A DNA stretch of 64,000 nucleotides. It comes from Rehmannia glutinosa. Lineage: Eukaryota > Streptophyta > Magnoliopsida > Lamiales > Orobanchaceae. Below, piece after piece: positions 21,991 to 33,225 of the stretch. Each line of letters starts with the position of its first letter. Position 1 is the first letter of the stretch. The notes beneath the pieces are model-generated. The model searched no databases, had not been told where the DNA came from, and saw only the letters and a program-made list of their open reading frames with translations. Position numbers and translations under genes: made by a program. The stretch is taken from assembly GCA_016081115.2 (NCBI GenBank), contig CM071934.1, positions 58,451,267-58,515,266 of the forward strand, written 5' to 3'.

Positions 21991-24400
21991 TTAGCTGTTC
22001 CTTGAACCCGCAATCAAGGAAATCGGTTTTTAGGTACCCATACTTGCCTGGTCCCGAGGGGTTAGTGCTTTATAAGATGCTCCAACCAACCTTTATAGCC
22101 AAATGGTCTGAGTTTAAGTGGTTGCCATCTATCGATTGCCATAATCATAGTGCACATTAGCAAATTGCTTGGGGATTTTAGGATCATATAGTTGTCTCTT
22201 TTGTCTCAGTATGTCTGTTGTGTTTTAGCAATTGCTTTCTTGGGGTAGTTGTGGTATTTCCGAGTGTAGTGCTTGGTGCGTATGAGTCTTGATAAAAGTT
22301 CTTTTGCCTTTGGAATGACCTTTCTTTGAGGTTTAAGCCTTTGCCATTTTGGCTTATATTTCATAGGTCTTTTTGATGTTTCACATTATTCCAATCAACA
22401 TAGTTTGGATAGTTTCTACCATTCCCAATATATGTATTTTTCTAATGAAATTTCCGGGTTTTTGGTAGCTCTGTTTGCTTTTCACATAGTATTTTATGTT
22501 TGGAGTTTGCTAAGGGACTCTGCTGGATTTCTTCTCACCGTCCTTTTGGCATACTAAACTAGTGCTTTCCTTTCCTTTAAATCCAAGGCCAGTATGATTG
22601 TGATTGTGCTTTGGAATAGATGTTTGTGCAACATTTGATGTTTTGGATTTTTGGGATGCTTCATTACTTGAAGATCCTTTTTCCAAAATCACTCTTGGAG
22701 TTTGACTAGGCACAAAGGAATTAAATCCTATACCTGTCTTGTCTCCACATTCCTTTTGACTCATAATAAGTTCATCCAATGATTTGGATGCTTTTTTAAA
22801 TGAGGCAATCACATTTTTAAGATCTTTTTCCCTCTTTTCTATAGCAAATAACTCTACTATGATCTTGGCATTTTCGGCCTTGACTTAGTGTTCTCATCGG
22901 CTATGTGACTCGAGTACTCAAGATCACTGTGAGTTTTAGCTTTTAAACTGGTTGTTCTCCTCATTTAGAATGGTGTGTGAGGATTTTATGTGTTCAAAAT
23001 CTTTCATCATTTTGCCTAATGAATCAAAAAGATCGGTGGGTGATGAACTGTGTGTATCACGGTCGCTATCACTTGAATCGAGAATGAGATGAGTTAGAGT
23101 GTACCTCATCTTCTTGATCTTGTTCTTTGGCCATGAGGCGCTTCATAGCCTCTTCTTCAGAATCACTTGAGTATTTTGCTTCACTACTATCCGAGTATCT
23201 TTGCCTCTTTGTTCTTGGTTGCTCGCCAGATCTCCGCATGCCAACATTGCTTTCTTCTTTTCTTGTCTTCTTTCTCTGAAGACTTTTCTTTCTTCTTCAT
23301 TTACGTTTTGTTGATCGTGGATAGATGCACGATCCAATCGCAAAATGTCCTGGTTGTCTACAATTCCAACACGGGTTCTCGGCTCTCACGATCGCTCTGT
23401 CGGTCCTTTGATTATCGGCTCTCCGATAATCAACTCTTTGATGCTTTCGGCTCTCTTGGGTGGCCTATCTTCTCTTGCTTTGGAGGGTGTTGAATGTCTT
23501 CCGGAGGTTTCACCCTTATTCCTTTTGTAGTTCTTATTGAAGAACTTATTGAATCTTTTAACCATCGGGCAATCTCCTCCTGGTCTATGGCTTCTTTTGG
23601 CTCGACTCTTTTCCCTTCACTTCCATCAATGCGGTTGTCTTGGGTACATCTATTTCCTCTTGCTCTTTCCTTCTCACCTCAAACTCATAGGCTTTGAGGT
23701 CCGAGAATAGCTCATGGTTAGATGTTCTTGATAGGTCCATTGAATGTCTCGAGCCATGACCTTCATTTCCCATTCACCGGAAGGCTTCTTAAGATCTCCA
23801 TACACATTTCCTTTTGTGTATACTCTTTCCCAAGAGTCAAAGCTCATTTGTAATCTCGAAAGAACTGCATCCAAATCCAGACTTTCACTGCAAGCATTTT
23901 AAAATTTTCAAATTTTTGAACAAAGAATTGATTAATTTATTTTCCTTAATTTGTTCTAATCCTTCACAAACTAAGGTCACTTTTCCCAAATCTCTTTTGC
24001 GATTTGCAAGATTTGACTTTGTTGAACATGGCTTTGTCCAATGTATTGTAGAGAATATCCTTAGCCACATTGTCCGGTTGTATCTCTTTCTATTCTCATT
24101 TGTCCACTCGATTACTTGGTTTTTCGGCCATGGGTTGTCTTGCTCAGCGAGCTTCTTCTCCTCTCGCTGCAGTTGCTCTTTGTACAAATCTGTGTTGACT
24201 TTGAGTATTTGCGGTGGCCCATCCTCTATCACAAGCCACATTTCATCATGTAATGTAGATAGATGAGCACTGCATGCGTATTTTCCAATCATCAAATTCC
24301 TCAACAAATGAACATAGGAATGTGTGTTAGATTTGCTTCCATGATAATAACTTTGCTTAGAAAGATGAAAGACTTTGAAAAACACAAGTGTTAAAACCTT
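21991..24400 (-). pseudogene. gag: Sirevirus B gag (UBN2-like) and linker, broken
   Basis: Gag starts near 24380 (MFFKVFHLSKQSYYHGSKSN in one frame) and continues with DEMWLVIEDGPPQILKVNTD, KKLAEQDNPWPKNQVIEWTN, a MWLRIFSTIHWTK frame and KRDLGKVTLVCEGLEQIKEN. Later come a K/E-rich part, a knuckle region near 23340 and a serine/acid-rich tail (near 23170). The C-terminal part carries MIASFKKASKSLDELIMSQKE (ORF 22510-22812). It is the best guide to what the truncated gag of A once contained. Confidence 0.7.
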
Positions 24401-24448
24401 TTGAAAAGATATTCAAGAACCGGTCACGGAAGGCTCAATGAACCAACC

Positions 24449-24461
24449 GCTCACGATACCA
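24449..24461 (-). promoter_or_regulatory. Primer-binding site of Sirevirus B
   Basis: The - strand reads TGGTATCGTGAGC two bases after the LTR end CCTACA. It resembles the initiator Met-tRNA complement TGGTATCAGAGC. Confidence 0.7.
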
Positions 24462-24463
24462 CT

Positions 24464-26508
24464 TGTAGGTCCCAAGGGGTGTGGTGTAAGGTTTAGAAGG
24501 GGAGTTGAATAAACCTTACCAAATTTTCGATTTTAGTCCTTTTAAAATATTCAACAGAGTTGACTCAAATAGTTGTGTCCTTGGGGGACAGCTAAGTTGG
24601 CTATTCTAAGTTACCCACTCAACAGACTCGATAGAGTTGTTAATAGTATAACTCATTTGCTTAAGCCAAATACTTAACTTGGTTGATTTGGTTTTTAATA
24701 GCGGGAGACGTAACACCCTTTGATTAGTTTTAAGCTTGTTTTTAACACTTGATTTTTTTAGCACTTGGTTATTTATCGGTTGGATAGCAAATATAAACTA
24801 ACAAAGACATATAAGTAAATATGCAAGAAAGTAAATGACACAAATATTTTATAGAGGTTCAAAGGTGGGGTAATTCTTCTAATCCTTTCTTCTCCAACTC
24901 TGGAGGAATCCACTATGTAACAGATCGGTTTACAAGCGGTTATCATCCGGAGACGACCTTGATCACACAAACCGGCTTTTCTTGCGACTCGCTTTCTTCA
25001 TAGGCATTTTGCCTTGCTACTTTGGCTCACTTCTCAAGTTCTTGGATTTGATCACGAAGCCCTTTCTACAATCCTAACTTGGAAAGTAGACCCTTTGCTT
25101 CTTCAAAAGTTTCCTCTTCAAGCTGGTTGAAGTTATCTCTCATTCACGACTTGTGTTGGATCGAGTTTCTTCAAGTTTGAGGCTTGAGGAATTGCTTGAA
25201 TTGCTATGAGAATATTGCGGGTTAATTGCTCGAGAAAATTGCTTGCTCTTGCAAGTTCGGTAACCTTTTCTCAATAGCTTCCTCGGCCTTTTTATAGTTC
25301 CCATTTGAAATTTTGCCCGTTGAAGAGATAGACTAATTTCAAATGTCACTTTGTGTTCGTTGGCTTGTCTTTTCTTGGTCCGTGCCTTGGTGATGTTGGT
25401 CTTTCCTCGTATTAATGGCATTTCGGCATTTGCGGTGTCGACACAAGGTGCAATGTTTCCCATTGGCTTATTCCTTTTGCACAATTCAGGGGCCACACAC
25501 TTTTAGACACAGACTTGTCATATTACTAAATTAAGTAATATTCTTGACTTTAATCAACGGATCTAAGTCAATTGTCTTGACTTAATCAAGTTGCCTTTAC
25601 CCCCAGGTGACTTGAGTCGACTTCAATCCTAACTTGGAAAGTAGACCCTTTGCTTCTTCAAAAGTTTCCTCTTCAATCAAGGTTGAAGTTATCTCTCCTT
25701 CACAGCTTGTGTTGGATCGAGTTTCTTCGAGTTTGAGGCTTGAGGAATTGCTTGAATTGCTATGAGAATATTGCGGGTTAATTGCTCGAAAAGCGCTTGC
25801 TCTTGCAAGGTTCGAGTAACCTTTCTCAATAACTTCCTCGGCCTTTTATAGTTCCCATTTGAAATTTTGCCCGTTGAAGAGATAGGATAATTTCAAATGT
25901 CACTTTGTGTTCGTTGGCTTGTCTTTTCTTGATCTGACGGCTTGGTGGTGATGGCCTTTCCTCGTATTAATGGCATTTCGGCAAAGATTTGCGGTGTCGA
26001 CACAAGGTGCGGTGTTTCCCATTGGCTTATTCCTTTTGCACAATTCGGGGCCACACACTTTTAGACACTGGCGACTTGTCATATTACTAAATTAAGTAAT
26101 ATTCTTGACTTTAATCAACGGATCTAAGTCGATTGTCTTGACTTAATCATTGCCTTTACCCAGGTGACTTGAGTCGGCTTCAATCATCGATTGACTCAAT
26201 CGTCACTTCAATCTGATAGACTTGGCTTCTTGAGTTGACTTGACATACACTTCTCACAAATGCTTTTCTGAGTGATTATACTTCAATCGAGTCCTTGACT
26301 TCCTTCATGGCCTTACTCAACTCGATACACAACAGAGTCTTCACTTGTCCGTCCCATGATTGACTTCTTGTAATCTTCGACATAGCCGACTTAACTCGTT
26401 TTCCAAATCTATCTATTACAATACAAATTACAAGGAAAAAGGGGTGCCAACTTCCTAGTTTAAGTTTTACATGGTATCATCAAAATCTATCAAATAAATT
26501 TCCTAACA
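24464..26508 (-). repeat. Shared LTR of Sireviruses B and C, with 555 bp internal duplication
   Basis: On the - strand it runs from TGTTAGGAAATTT (26508) to GGGACCTACA (24464). A PBS follows and a polypurine tract precedes it. It is therefore both the 3' LTR of C and the 5' LTR of B. At 2045 bp it is about 490 bp longer than its relatives because of the tandem duplication 25069-25623 / 25624-26178. The start TGTTAGG differs from TGTTGGG in A, so B/C form a slightly different subfamily. Confidence 0.85.
25069..26178 (-). repeat. Tandem duplication inside the shared LTR
   Basis: Two copies of about 555 bp both begin CAATCCTAACTTGGAAAGTA on the + strand (25069 and 25624) and end after CCAGGTGACTTGAGTC. 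Each copy holds its own TATA-like TATAAAAAGGCC / TATAAAAGGCC (- strand, near 25290 and 25840). The copies differ by several small indels. Confidence 0.8.
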
Positions 26509-26522
26509 ATTTCCCCCTTTTT
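26509..26522 (-). promoter_or_regulatory. Polypurine tract of Sirevirus C
   Basis: The - strand AAAAAGGGGGAAAT directly precedes the LTR start TGTTAGG and is identical to that of A. Confidence 0.85.
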
Positions 26523-26770
26523 GATGATGCCAAAACTTAAAACATTTAAAATAAGTAAACAAAACAACATACATGCGGTAACAAAGAATGTATGCTTTAA
26601 ATTATCATTTTATTGATCATAGCATTCTTGTCCTTTACAAAGTTGTTCACAACAAGTATCAAAGCTTTATACATAATATGACAAAGACAATGTATATTTA
26701 AGCTAAGATTCATGCGAGTAAAAATTATAGGGAAATTCATTGAGCTTATTACGAAGACTTACAAATAAAT
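26523..26770 (-). other. 3' untranslated region of Sirevirus C
   Basis: AT-rich, homologous to A 12000-12270, without an ORF. Confidence 0.5.
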
Positions 26771-29700
26771 GTATTTATATCAAAATACACGAAGGGGTTC
26801 GCAAAGACACTTCAACGCCTTTGATGTTTCCTTCCTCTCTCTTCTTGACTCTTCTCCTGTCATCATCGGTCTCTTCCTCTTCTTCTCTTCTTCCTCTCTT
26901 TTCTTTTTTTCTCATATGCTTGTCTAGCAGGCAGGTCATCCCTCCGCTTCCTTTCTTCCCATTCACGAGCGCTTCTCTCATTCTCGCCTTCTTGCCTTCT
27001 CTAAGAGCCTCGGCGTTCTTCCCGAAACTTCTAGGTTGGCAAGATGGTCGAATCCACCAATAGATAATACCCTTCTTCTGGGATCTACGTATGCAACGTC
27101 TTTTGGCTTTGGTCGAGGTTGAGAGCCTCTTCCACCACCACTTCTTCCCATCCCGACTCGGCTCCCCTTCCTCTAGTAGTGTCTTTGTATTGGAGCCATC
27201 AACTTTCTAGGGTAGTGATCGCGAAGTCCGCTTATCGACTACTTTACACAAATCCAATCCTTTCTCCCAATAAAAGTCTCGAGGCTTGTGGCGAGTCATT
27301 CCTTGAAAGTAGCCTTCGATTCCAGAGTTTTGAATTCCTCCATCGATCCGGCTCGAGATCCATCATCGAGCATGGAAATGTCTTTTTGCGGGTTTGATCG
27401 CATCGTAGTCCTTGTTGGAGGACCACCATATTGCTTTATTATCTCCCGAATGCGAGCTTGTTTCTCGGCTACCTCCTTAAATGCGGCTTCAATGGCCTTT
27501 CTTTTATCTCCCATGCCACCGCAGGCTTTCTCGATAGGAAGGTTCATAGGTAGCTTGCCGAGAATGGAGGCGATGACTTCACCAAGCGTGGGGTTTTAGC
27601 ATACATCAACTTCAAATCCTTCGAACTTCCTTCCCCACAATTTGTGTCACCTCCTTTCTTCACTTCTCCTTCAATCCCTTAAGGGTATCCTCTTCCCCCT
27701 TTTTGCATCATCACCAAAAGAGAGAGGTATCTCGGGGAACAATCCACCGAGGAGAAAGTCCAGATCAATTTGTTAAGTCGAGTTTTGCTTGAGTCTGTTT
27801 GTATCGTATCGCCTTGCGAAATTCTCGAGCGAGTGGTCTTTGACTTCGATTGTCATAATCTTCATTTCAACCATGAGAAAGGTGAATTTTTCATTCATAT
27901 TATTCTCGAGTCGGGCAATCTCGATCTTGTGAAAATGTTGTAGCGACTCCATATCCGACTTGTGGGAAGTTTCAATCCTCGTTATATATTCCTTCATCCT
28001 CTGTTGATACATGGAGTTGTCCGCACTCCATAAAAGCATTTTGGCAAAGAGTGCTTTGAAGTAACGGACTGCTCAAATCTCATGGTTGTCACCGTTGACC
28101 CCACTCCCTTATTCGCGCAATGATCCCTCTCAAATTAGCCGTGAGGGTAGCATCTCGATTGTCCAAACGCAAGTCTAGAGAGGCCTCGATGACGTTACAT
28201 CATCTCAATCTCTTCGCAGATCTTCTTGAAGGCTTCACGGAACTTCGATTGTAGGGTTTGATTCACCCGTTCACTCACTCAGATCAAAGTTGAAGTCTAC
28301 TTGCATAATCGTAATTGTGGGAATAATCGCTCTTCCTACACGGTGTATTTCTTTAAATCCATGATTCCTCCTCCATGTCGGGCGATTCTTGAGAATGGGA
28401 ACATATCTTCAAAAACGTCATGGAGGAGGAATCAAATGGTATTTCTTGACTTTGAGGTGTCTGCGATGATTCGACTCTCGTACCAATTGCGCAACATCAT
28501 CGGAATCATTGGTGTAGTTGTGAAAGCCTGCGATTGAGTCAGTAGTCTTCTCGCTGCGTGGAGCTCACTTAGCGATTGACTCGGTTTTTAAATGGAGCAT
28601 TTAAGGTTGTTTGCCCGATTGATGAGCCTCACTTTGTCTTAACGGCCTTCGACAAGATATCGATGTGTTCTTCCAAATGAATAACCTAGTCCTCGCTTGT
28701 ATCATCGAGCGTCATCGGAAGATGATGAGGCCTTAGGAGATGGGTCATCATCAAAATTGAACCTCATACGAACCGTCTTCTCACTAACTTGCTCGAGAGT
28801 GTTGAGAACATCCTCGATTGTGTCCGTCATTGGATTTTCATGTTGAGTGGACTCAACTTCATCATCTAATCCCAAAAATGAAGTGTCTATGTGTTCCTGG
28901 GAATCGTGAAGGGCACTCGATTTCCTCATCTCATAGCACCTTCGATTTGAGGAATGTTCTGTTCTTTCGACTCTTTACCTAGGGAAGTCCAACCTCCCTT
29001 AGGCCTTCATTACCCCTAGCACTCTCAACTCATTGCTGCGGGCCTTCTATATTCCCTTTGATAGTCTCAAGCTGTCTTAGTGTCTTCTACTATCCCTTCG
29101 ACAGGACGCAACTATCTTAGGGTCTTGGACCGTGGCATCCTTTGGAGTCTCAACTCCTTAGATTAAACTTTCGGGGACCCAAAGTCTTAACTCCCGGGTC
29201 TCTCCATCATTTGCCTTAGGCGGGTGGCGGCGGACTTCATCGGCCGCAAAGCGGTGGACATCTCTCACGAGAGACTCAACAATCGCCGAGAATCGTTAAT
29301 GTCACTTTGTTGCTCGGTGTTTTCTCACCTTCACCTCCTAACTTCAAAATTATGTCTCCCATGACTTCCTCCGACCTTGCTGTGGTGGAGAGAGTTTTCC
29401 CCTCGGTGCACCAAACCGAGTGAATGAGTGGGGTCACTCTTCTCCCGAGACACGGCTTCAGCTTCCTCTCGAGTGTAGATCTGCAGGGGCGGTGTGTTAA
29501 CACCTTATTCGTGGGTTGGCTTAGCTTGGGGGCCCAAAGTCCCGATCATTGCCAATTCCTGCGAGCCATCGATTGAGTGCACGGGGACGTGGTTGCGGCT
29601 ATGTCCATCGCAATCACCGCCACTCCCAACGGATCGATCTAGGAGAGATTTTTGAGGACTCTCCTGGACCCTCTAGAAAACTTTGCTCGTGCATGACTCG

Positions 29701-31515
29701 GGATTCTTGTAAAGCTCTTCGCACTTACGACTTCTCCACCTGCAGGCCGGGATCCATATCTTCATCACCGTCGGTAGACTCATGTATATGCTCATAAGTC
29801 CCGGTCTGGTGGATCTTGGATTTCTCCAAGGCTCTTGCTTGCTCGCCGCTTTCTTCTTTCTCTTCCTCCTTGATGAGGTGGAGGGTTTCCATAAAGCTCT
29901 CTTCATTGAGAGCGGCTTGGACGAGATGCATGTCCATAGAACCTAAGAAGTTCCTCCTCCTCTTCCCCAATAAATTCAGGCGAGCAAATTGACGCATGGA
30001 GTAGTCCAACTTCCAAGCCCTCCATTCCCTCAATCTCCTTTGAATGTCGGGTAGACTGGAGAATACATTATCAAGACATCTTCATCATCATCTTCGTCTC
30101 CGGTCTCTTGAATGGGGGCTAATGGGCCTTGCTCCTCCTCGGACTCGCGTCTGTCCGGGAGGTGAGACAACTGTTCTTTCATAGGTTACATTGTCTCAAA
30201 TTTGCTTTAATTTCATCAACTGTTTGCCACACAAATTGGGTCTTCGTCGATTCTCTGCCGATCATCATCGGCAATCTTCTCAGGGCATCCACAATCTCTG
30301 AGATCGCTCCTCTTGAGCATCGAGTAGTCTCAACTTCCTTCTCTCGGTTGAGTGTCGGACTCGGCTGTCTTCTCAAGCTCGGAATGCTTGTACAACCGTC
30401 TTCTTTTGGTGGGAACCAACTGGATCTCGGTTCCACTTCCGTAGGCTCTTCAATAGTGAAGGCTTTTCTCCTTTCTTAGAGGCGGCCGCTTTTACGGATT
30501 TGGTAGTCCTCTTCTTCTTCACGATAGGGGAGGGAATTTGGGGTTCCTCCTTTATCTCTCATTTCTTTGAGGCGGGGTCTCACGCATGGGCGGATGTCTC
30601 ACCGCATGGGCGGGGCTTTTGGTTTGGCTCTCTTTGGCGGTGCTTTCTTCGATTTGGGCTGCGAGGGGGGGCGGCTTAGAATATGCATATCTCTCCTTTG
30701 ATGTCTTCTAGGGAGAGAGAGTTGCGGAGGTCTCAAATGTGTCTTGAAAGTGGTGATTCCCCCTCACTCGTATCGGCCTTTCTTGCATGAGCCTTCTTCG
30801 GGCTCCGAAAGATTCGCTTTGAACATCTTCTTGATGGCATGAAAGGGCTTGCCATGGTGGAGAGAAATGCCCTTCACCTCCATCGGATGGCCAATCACCA
30901 GGCCATATCCTGAAAGAAACGACCAAAGGTCCCATCATCCTTGTAGGACCTTTTCATCACATTTTGGTAGATTCGGCTAAAAACGAAATCGTGCAATTCA
31001 CCTTCTTTTCTTGCATGATTGCGCCATCACGATCGCTTGGCCTTGGGCCGGTGATTAAAGCTTCCAAATTTCATGTCCACGCACTTGGACACGGCGTCCA
31101 TCAACTTGTGGTAGTCATCCTTCGAAACTCTTTCTTGGTTGTATAAACAACCTTCGCGTGAACTACGGCTTGGCAACTTCTTTCCAAGCGGCTAAGTCGA
31201 CATCATTCTCGGATTGTCCTTCGACCTCGGCGAGGCAAAAGCGGTGCTTTCGGCAGTCTTTTGCAATGATTTTGATGACCTTGTTGTGGACCATGAATCG
31301 GTTTCCATCGTCCCGCACCTCGGTGTTTACATAGAACATAGGGACCTCTTCAAGGTAAGTATGAGTGAATCAGATCGTCATGAAGTCCTTCGGGCCGGAC
31401 TTCTCGGTTTCTCTGCAATCTTTTTGACGATTGCTTCATCGACACCCTGTTTGATCATGCCTTTAAAATCCGAAGCACCCAGTGTGGATTTACTTTGAGA
31501 GCTTTACGAAATCAT
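26771..31515 (-). pseudogene. Long 3' ORF of Sirevirus C in the env-like position, broken
   Basis: This is a diverged homologue of A 7351-11705. Reading the - strand, the start region near 31510 has THDFVKL. FYVNTEV-like and VHNKV-like segments lie near 31300. ORF 29725-30033 has a K/E-rich helix (LIKEEEKEESGEQARALEKS). ORF 27773-28039 is strongly helical (QRMKEYITRIETSHKSDMES...ARLENNMNEKF). ORF 27296-27547 has DKRKAIEAAFKEVAEKQARI, which aligns with the A segment near 11277. No transmembrane segment or signal peptide is seen. Frameshifts are numerous. The protein is large (about 1,500 codons in the ancestor), hydrophilic and rich in predicted coiled coil. Function is unknown. Confidence 0.58.
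27688..27704 (-). promoter_or_regulatory. Second polypurine-tract-like motif in C
   Basis: The - strand reads AAAAAGGGGGAAGAGGA after GATGATGC. This matches the motif of A at 11033-11049 within the same part of the 3' ORF. Confidence 0.4.
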
Positions 31516-32097
31516 GAGTTGGAACCGTTTTCGAAGATTTTACCGATTGAAACTTGAGAAACTTGACTTGTAAGAATTAGGGTTTGAACTCGGTTGTAGA
31601 GAGAATGCTCTTTCTTTCTTTGAAGATGAATAGGTTTGCGTGAGGAGAGAGAAAGATGAAGTTTCATATATAAGGGGCGTGAAAGGGCGATTTTTGGAAT
31701 TTGAAAATGTTTATCAAGATCAACGGTTTGGATTAAGTCTTCAAAACCGCATTAATTTCCCCGCATTAAATGCGGATTTATATCCAATCATATGGTTTAT
31801 TGTGCAACTTTTGTCGACAATCGTTATTACGGCGTCATTCTTAAAAACATTCCTACTCGAATTAAAACGATTGTGTTTTTGTGACTTAGCTCATGAATGA
31901 TTCAGCTTATATCCAAAGTGACTCAACTCGCTTCTCTTTTCTCATGATGTAACTCAATGTCACTTAACTCGATTCATTGACTTCAATAAAATTTGTTTCA
32001 CTTGGTGAAATGTGAAACTTGCTCTTTTTCCATTTTCTCATCTTCTTTCTCTGCTTGGTTGAGTCTTCTGAGTATTCTAACTCACTCAAGTAACCCT
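31516..32097 (-). other. Spacer between pol and the 3' ORF of C
   Basis: Homologous to 18330-18934 in B and 6808-7350 in A. No supportable ORF. Confidence 0.5.
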
Positions 32098-33000
32098 AAT
32101 TCATTCTTGAGCTCTTCAAACCTTGATTCACATAATGGCTTTGTGAATATATCACCTAACTCGCTTGCTCGGTTGAGATGTATTCCAAGGTGAGTCTTTC
32201 TTTTCAACATGATCTCTTATAAAATGATATCGACATCAATGTGCTTTGTTCTTGAATGCAACATCGGATTTTGAGTGATTGCAATAGTACTTGTGTTATC
32301 ACACGCAATTGGAATCTCTTTTTCTTTAATATCATAATCTCTCGATTCTTTGTCTCATCCATAAGACTTGGACACGACAATTTTTTGCCGCAGCTATGTA
32401 CTACTGCTTGTTTGTGGATGTTGCTATTAAATTTTGTTTCTTCTTGAACCAAGAAACCAATCTATTTCAAGCATTTGACATGTACAGTACTTTTCTGTCT
32501 ACTCTACATCCAAAGATATCTAGTCGAGTAGCTTGAATCCTCCTTCCTTTGTATACCATAAGTTGACTTCTGGCATCCCTTCAAATACCTTAGGATTCTC
32601 TTAGCTACGATCGTGTGACTTTCCTTTGGTGCGGTTGAAATCTTGCACATACACCTACCGCAAATATGGGTGGCAAATCGTGTTATCGTGTCGTGTTCGT
32701 GTCACACTATCGTGTTTTCGTGTTATCGATTTTATTTGATCTTAAATATAACAATAATTATAATTTTTACTTAATTTTCAATTTCGTGTTCGTGTCATGT
32801 ATCGTGTCGTGTCTTATCGTGTTTTTGTCTCTCAGTGTCGTGTTTGTAATCGTGTCGGTTATTATCGTGTCGTGTCGGTCATGGCCATCCTAATCGCAAA
32901 GGTGATGTACGGCTCGCTTGTTGTTAAATAGAGCAATGATCCAATGAGGGCTCTATATCCGGTTTGATCAACATCTTTGCCATCTGCATCCATGTCCGTC
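32098..33000 (-). pseudogene. pol: Sirevirus C RNase H, broken and split by a MITE
   Basis: On the - strand: TGYRALIGSLLYLTTSEPYI (ORF 32862-33050), then the MITE at 32665-32892, then AKRILRYLKG-like sequence (near 32600). A CDNTSTIAITQNP-like block lies near 32290 and an IFTKPLCESRF-like block near 32150. Frameshifts separate each block. Confidence 0.65.
32665..32892. mobile_element. hAT MITE, 228 bp, in the RNase H of C
   Basis: The left end TATGGGTGGCAAATCGTG and the right end, whose complement reads TAGGATGGCCATGACCGA, are imperfect inverted repeats. Both ends are rich in TCGTGTCGTG repeats and the centre is AT-rich. Flanking 8-mers ACCGCAAA (32657-32664) and ATCGCAAA (32893-32900) agree at 7 of 8 bases, as expected for a hAT target duplication. 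It is absent from the same place in A and B. Confidence 0.75.
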
Positions 33001-33225
33001 TTGGTCAAGTATTCATTGGAATTTTCACGAAGACTTCTCTTCCATACCAAATTTTTTCATCAAATCTCTGGTATACTTTGTTTGACTTATGAAGGTTCTA
33101 TCCTTCAATTGCTTAACTTGAAGTCCTCGGAAGAAAGTCGGCTCTCCCATCATGCTCATCTCAAATTTGCCTTGCATGAGGTTTGAGAACTTGTCACACA
33201 GACTCTTTATTTGCGAAACCAACAT
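32901..33225 (-). pseudogene. pol: Sirevirus C RT remnant, core deleted
   Basis: Only the RT C-terminal part survives: NKESVCDKFSNLMQGKFEMS, then FFRGLQVKQLKDRTFISQ and YTRDLMKKFGMEEKS. It follows directly on the integrase C-terminal VVFDEPNVG at about 33222. In A these two points are about 960 bp apart, so a single deletion removed KARLVAKGY through YVDD. Confidence 0.8.

Larger units (their letters stand above)
18308..26508 (-). mobile_element. Sirevirus B, 3' truncated, sharing its 5' LTR with C
   Basis: On the - strand from 24463 downward come the PBS, gag, integrase, RT, RNase H and pol-3'ORF spacer. Homology with C stops at 18308, a few codons into the long 3' ORF, where sequence of the hAT-like arm begins. 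The 3' ORF, polypurine tract and 3' LTR of B are missing. The 5' LTR (24464-26508) is also the 3' LTR of C. All reading frames are broken. Confidence 0.75.

Noticed and set aside
26740..27063. 107 aa + strand ORF rich in Ser, Leu and Phe
   Set aside because: It is antisense to the purine-rich end of the long 3' ORF in C. The composition is a strand artefact.
32666..32893. 75 aa + strand ORF
   Set aside because: It is a chance ORF through the TCGTG repeats of the MITE, with no coding features.
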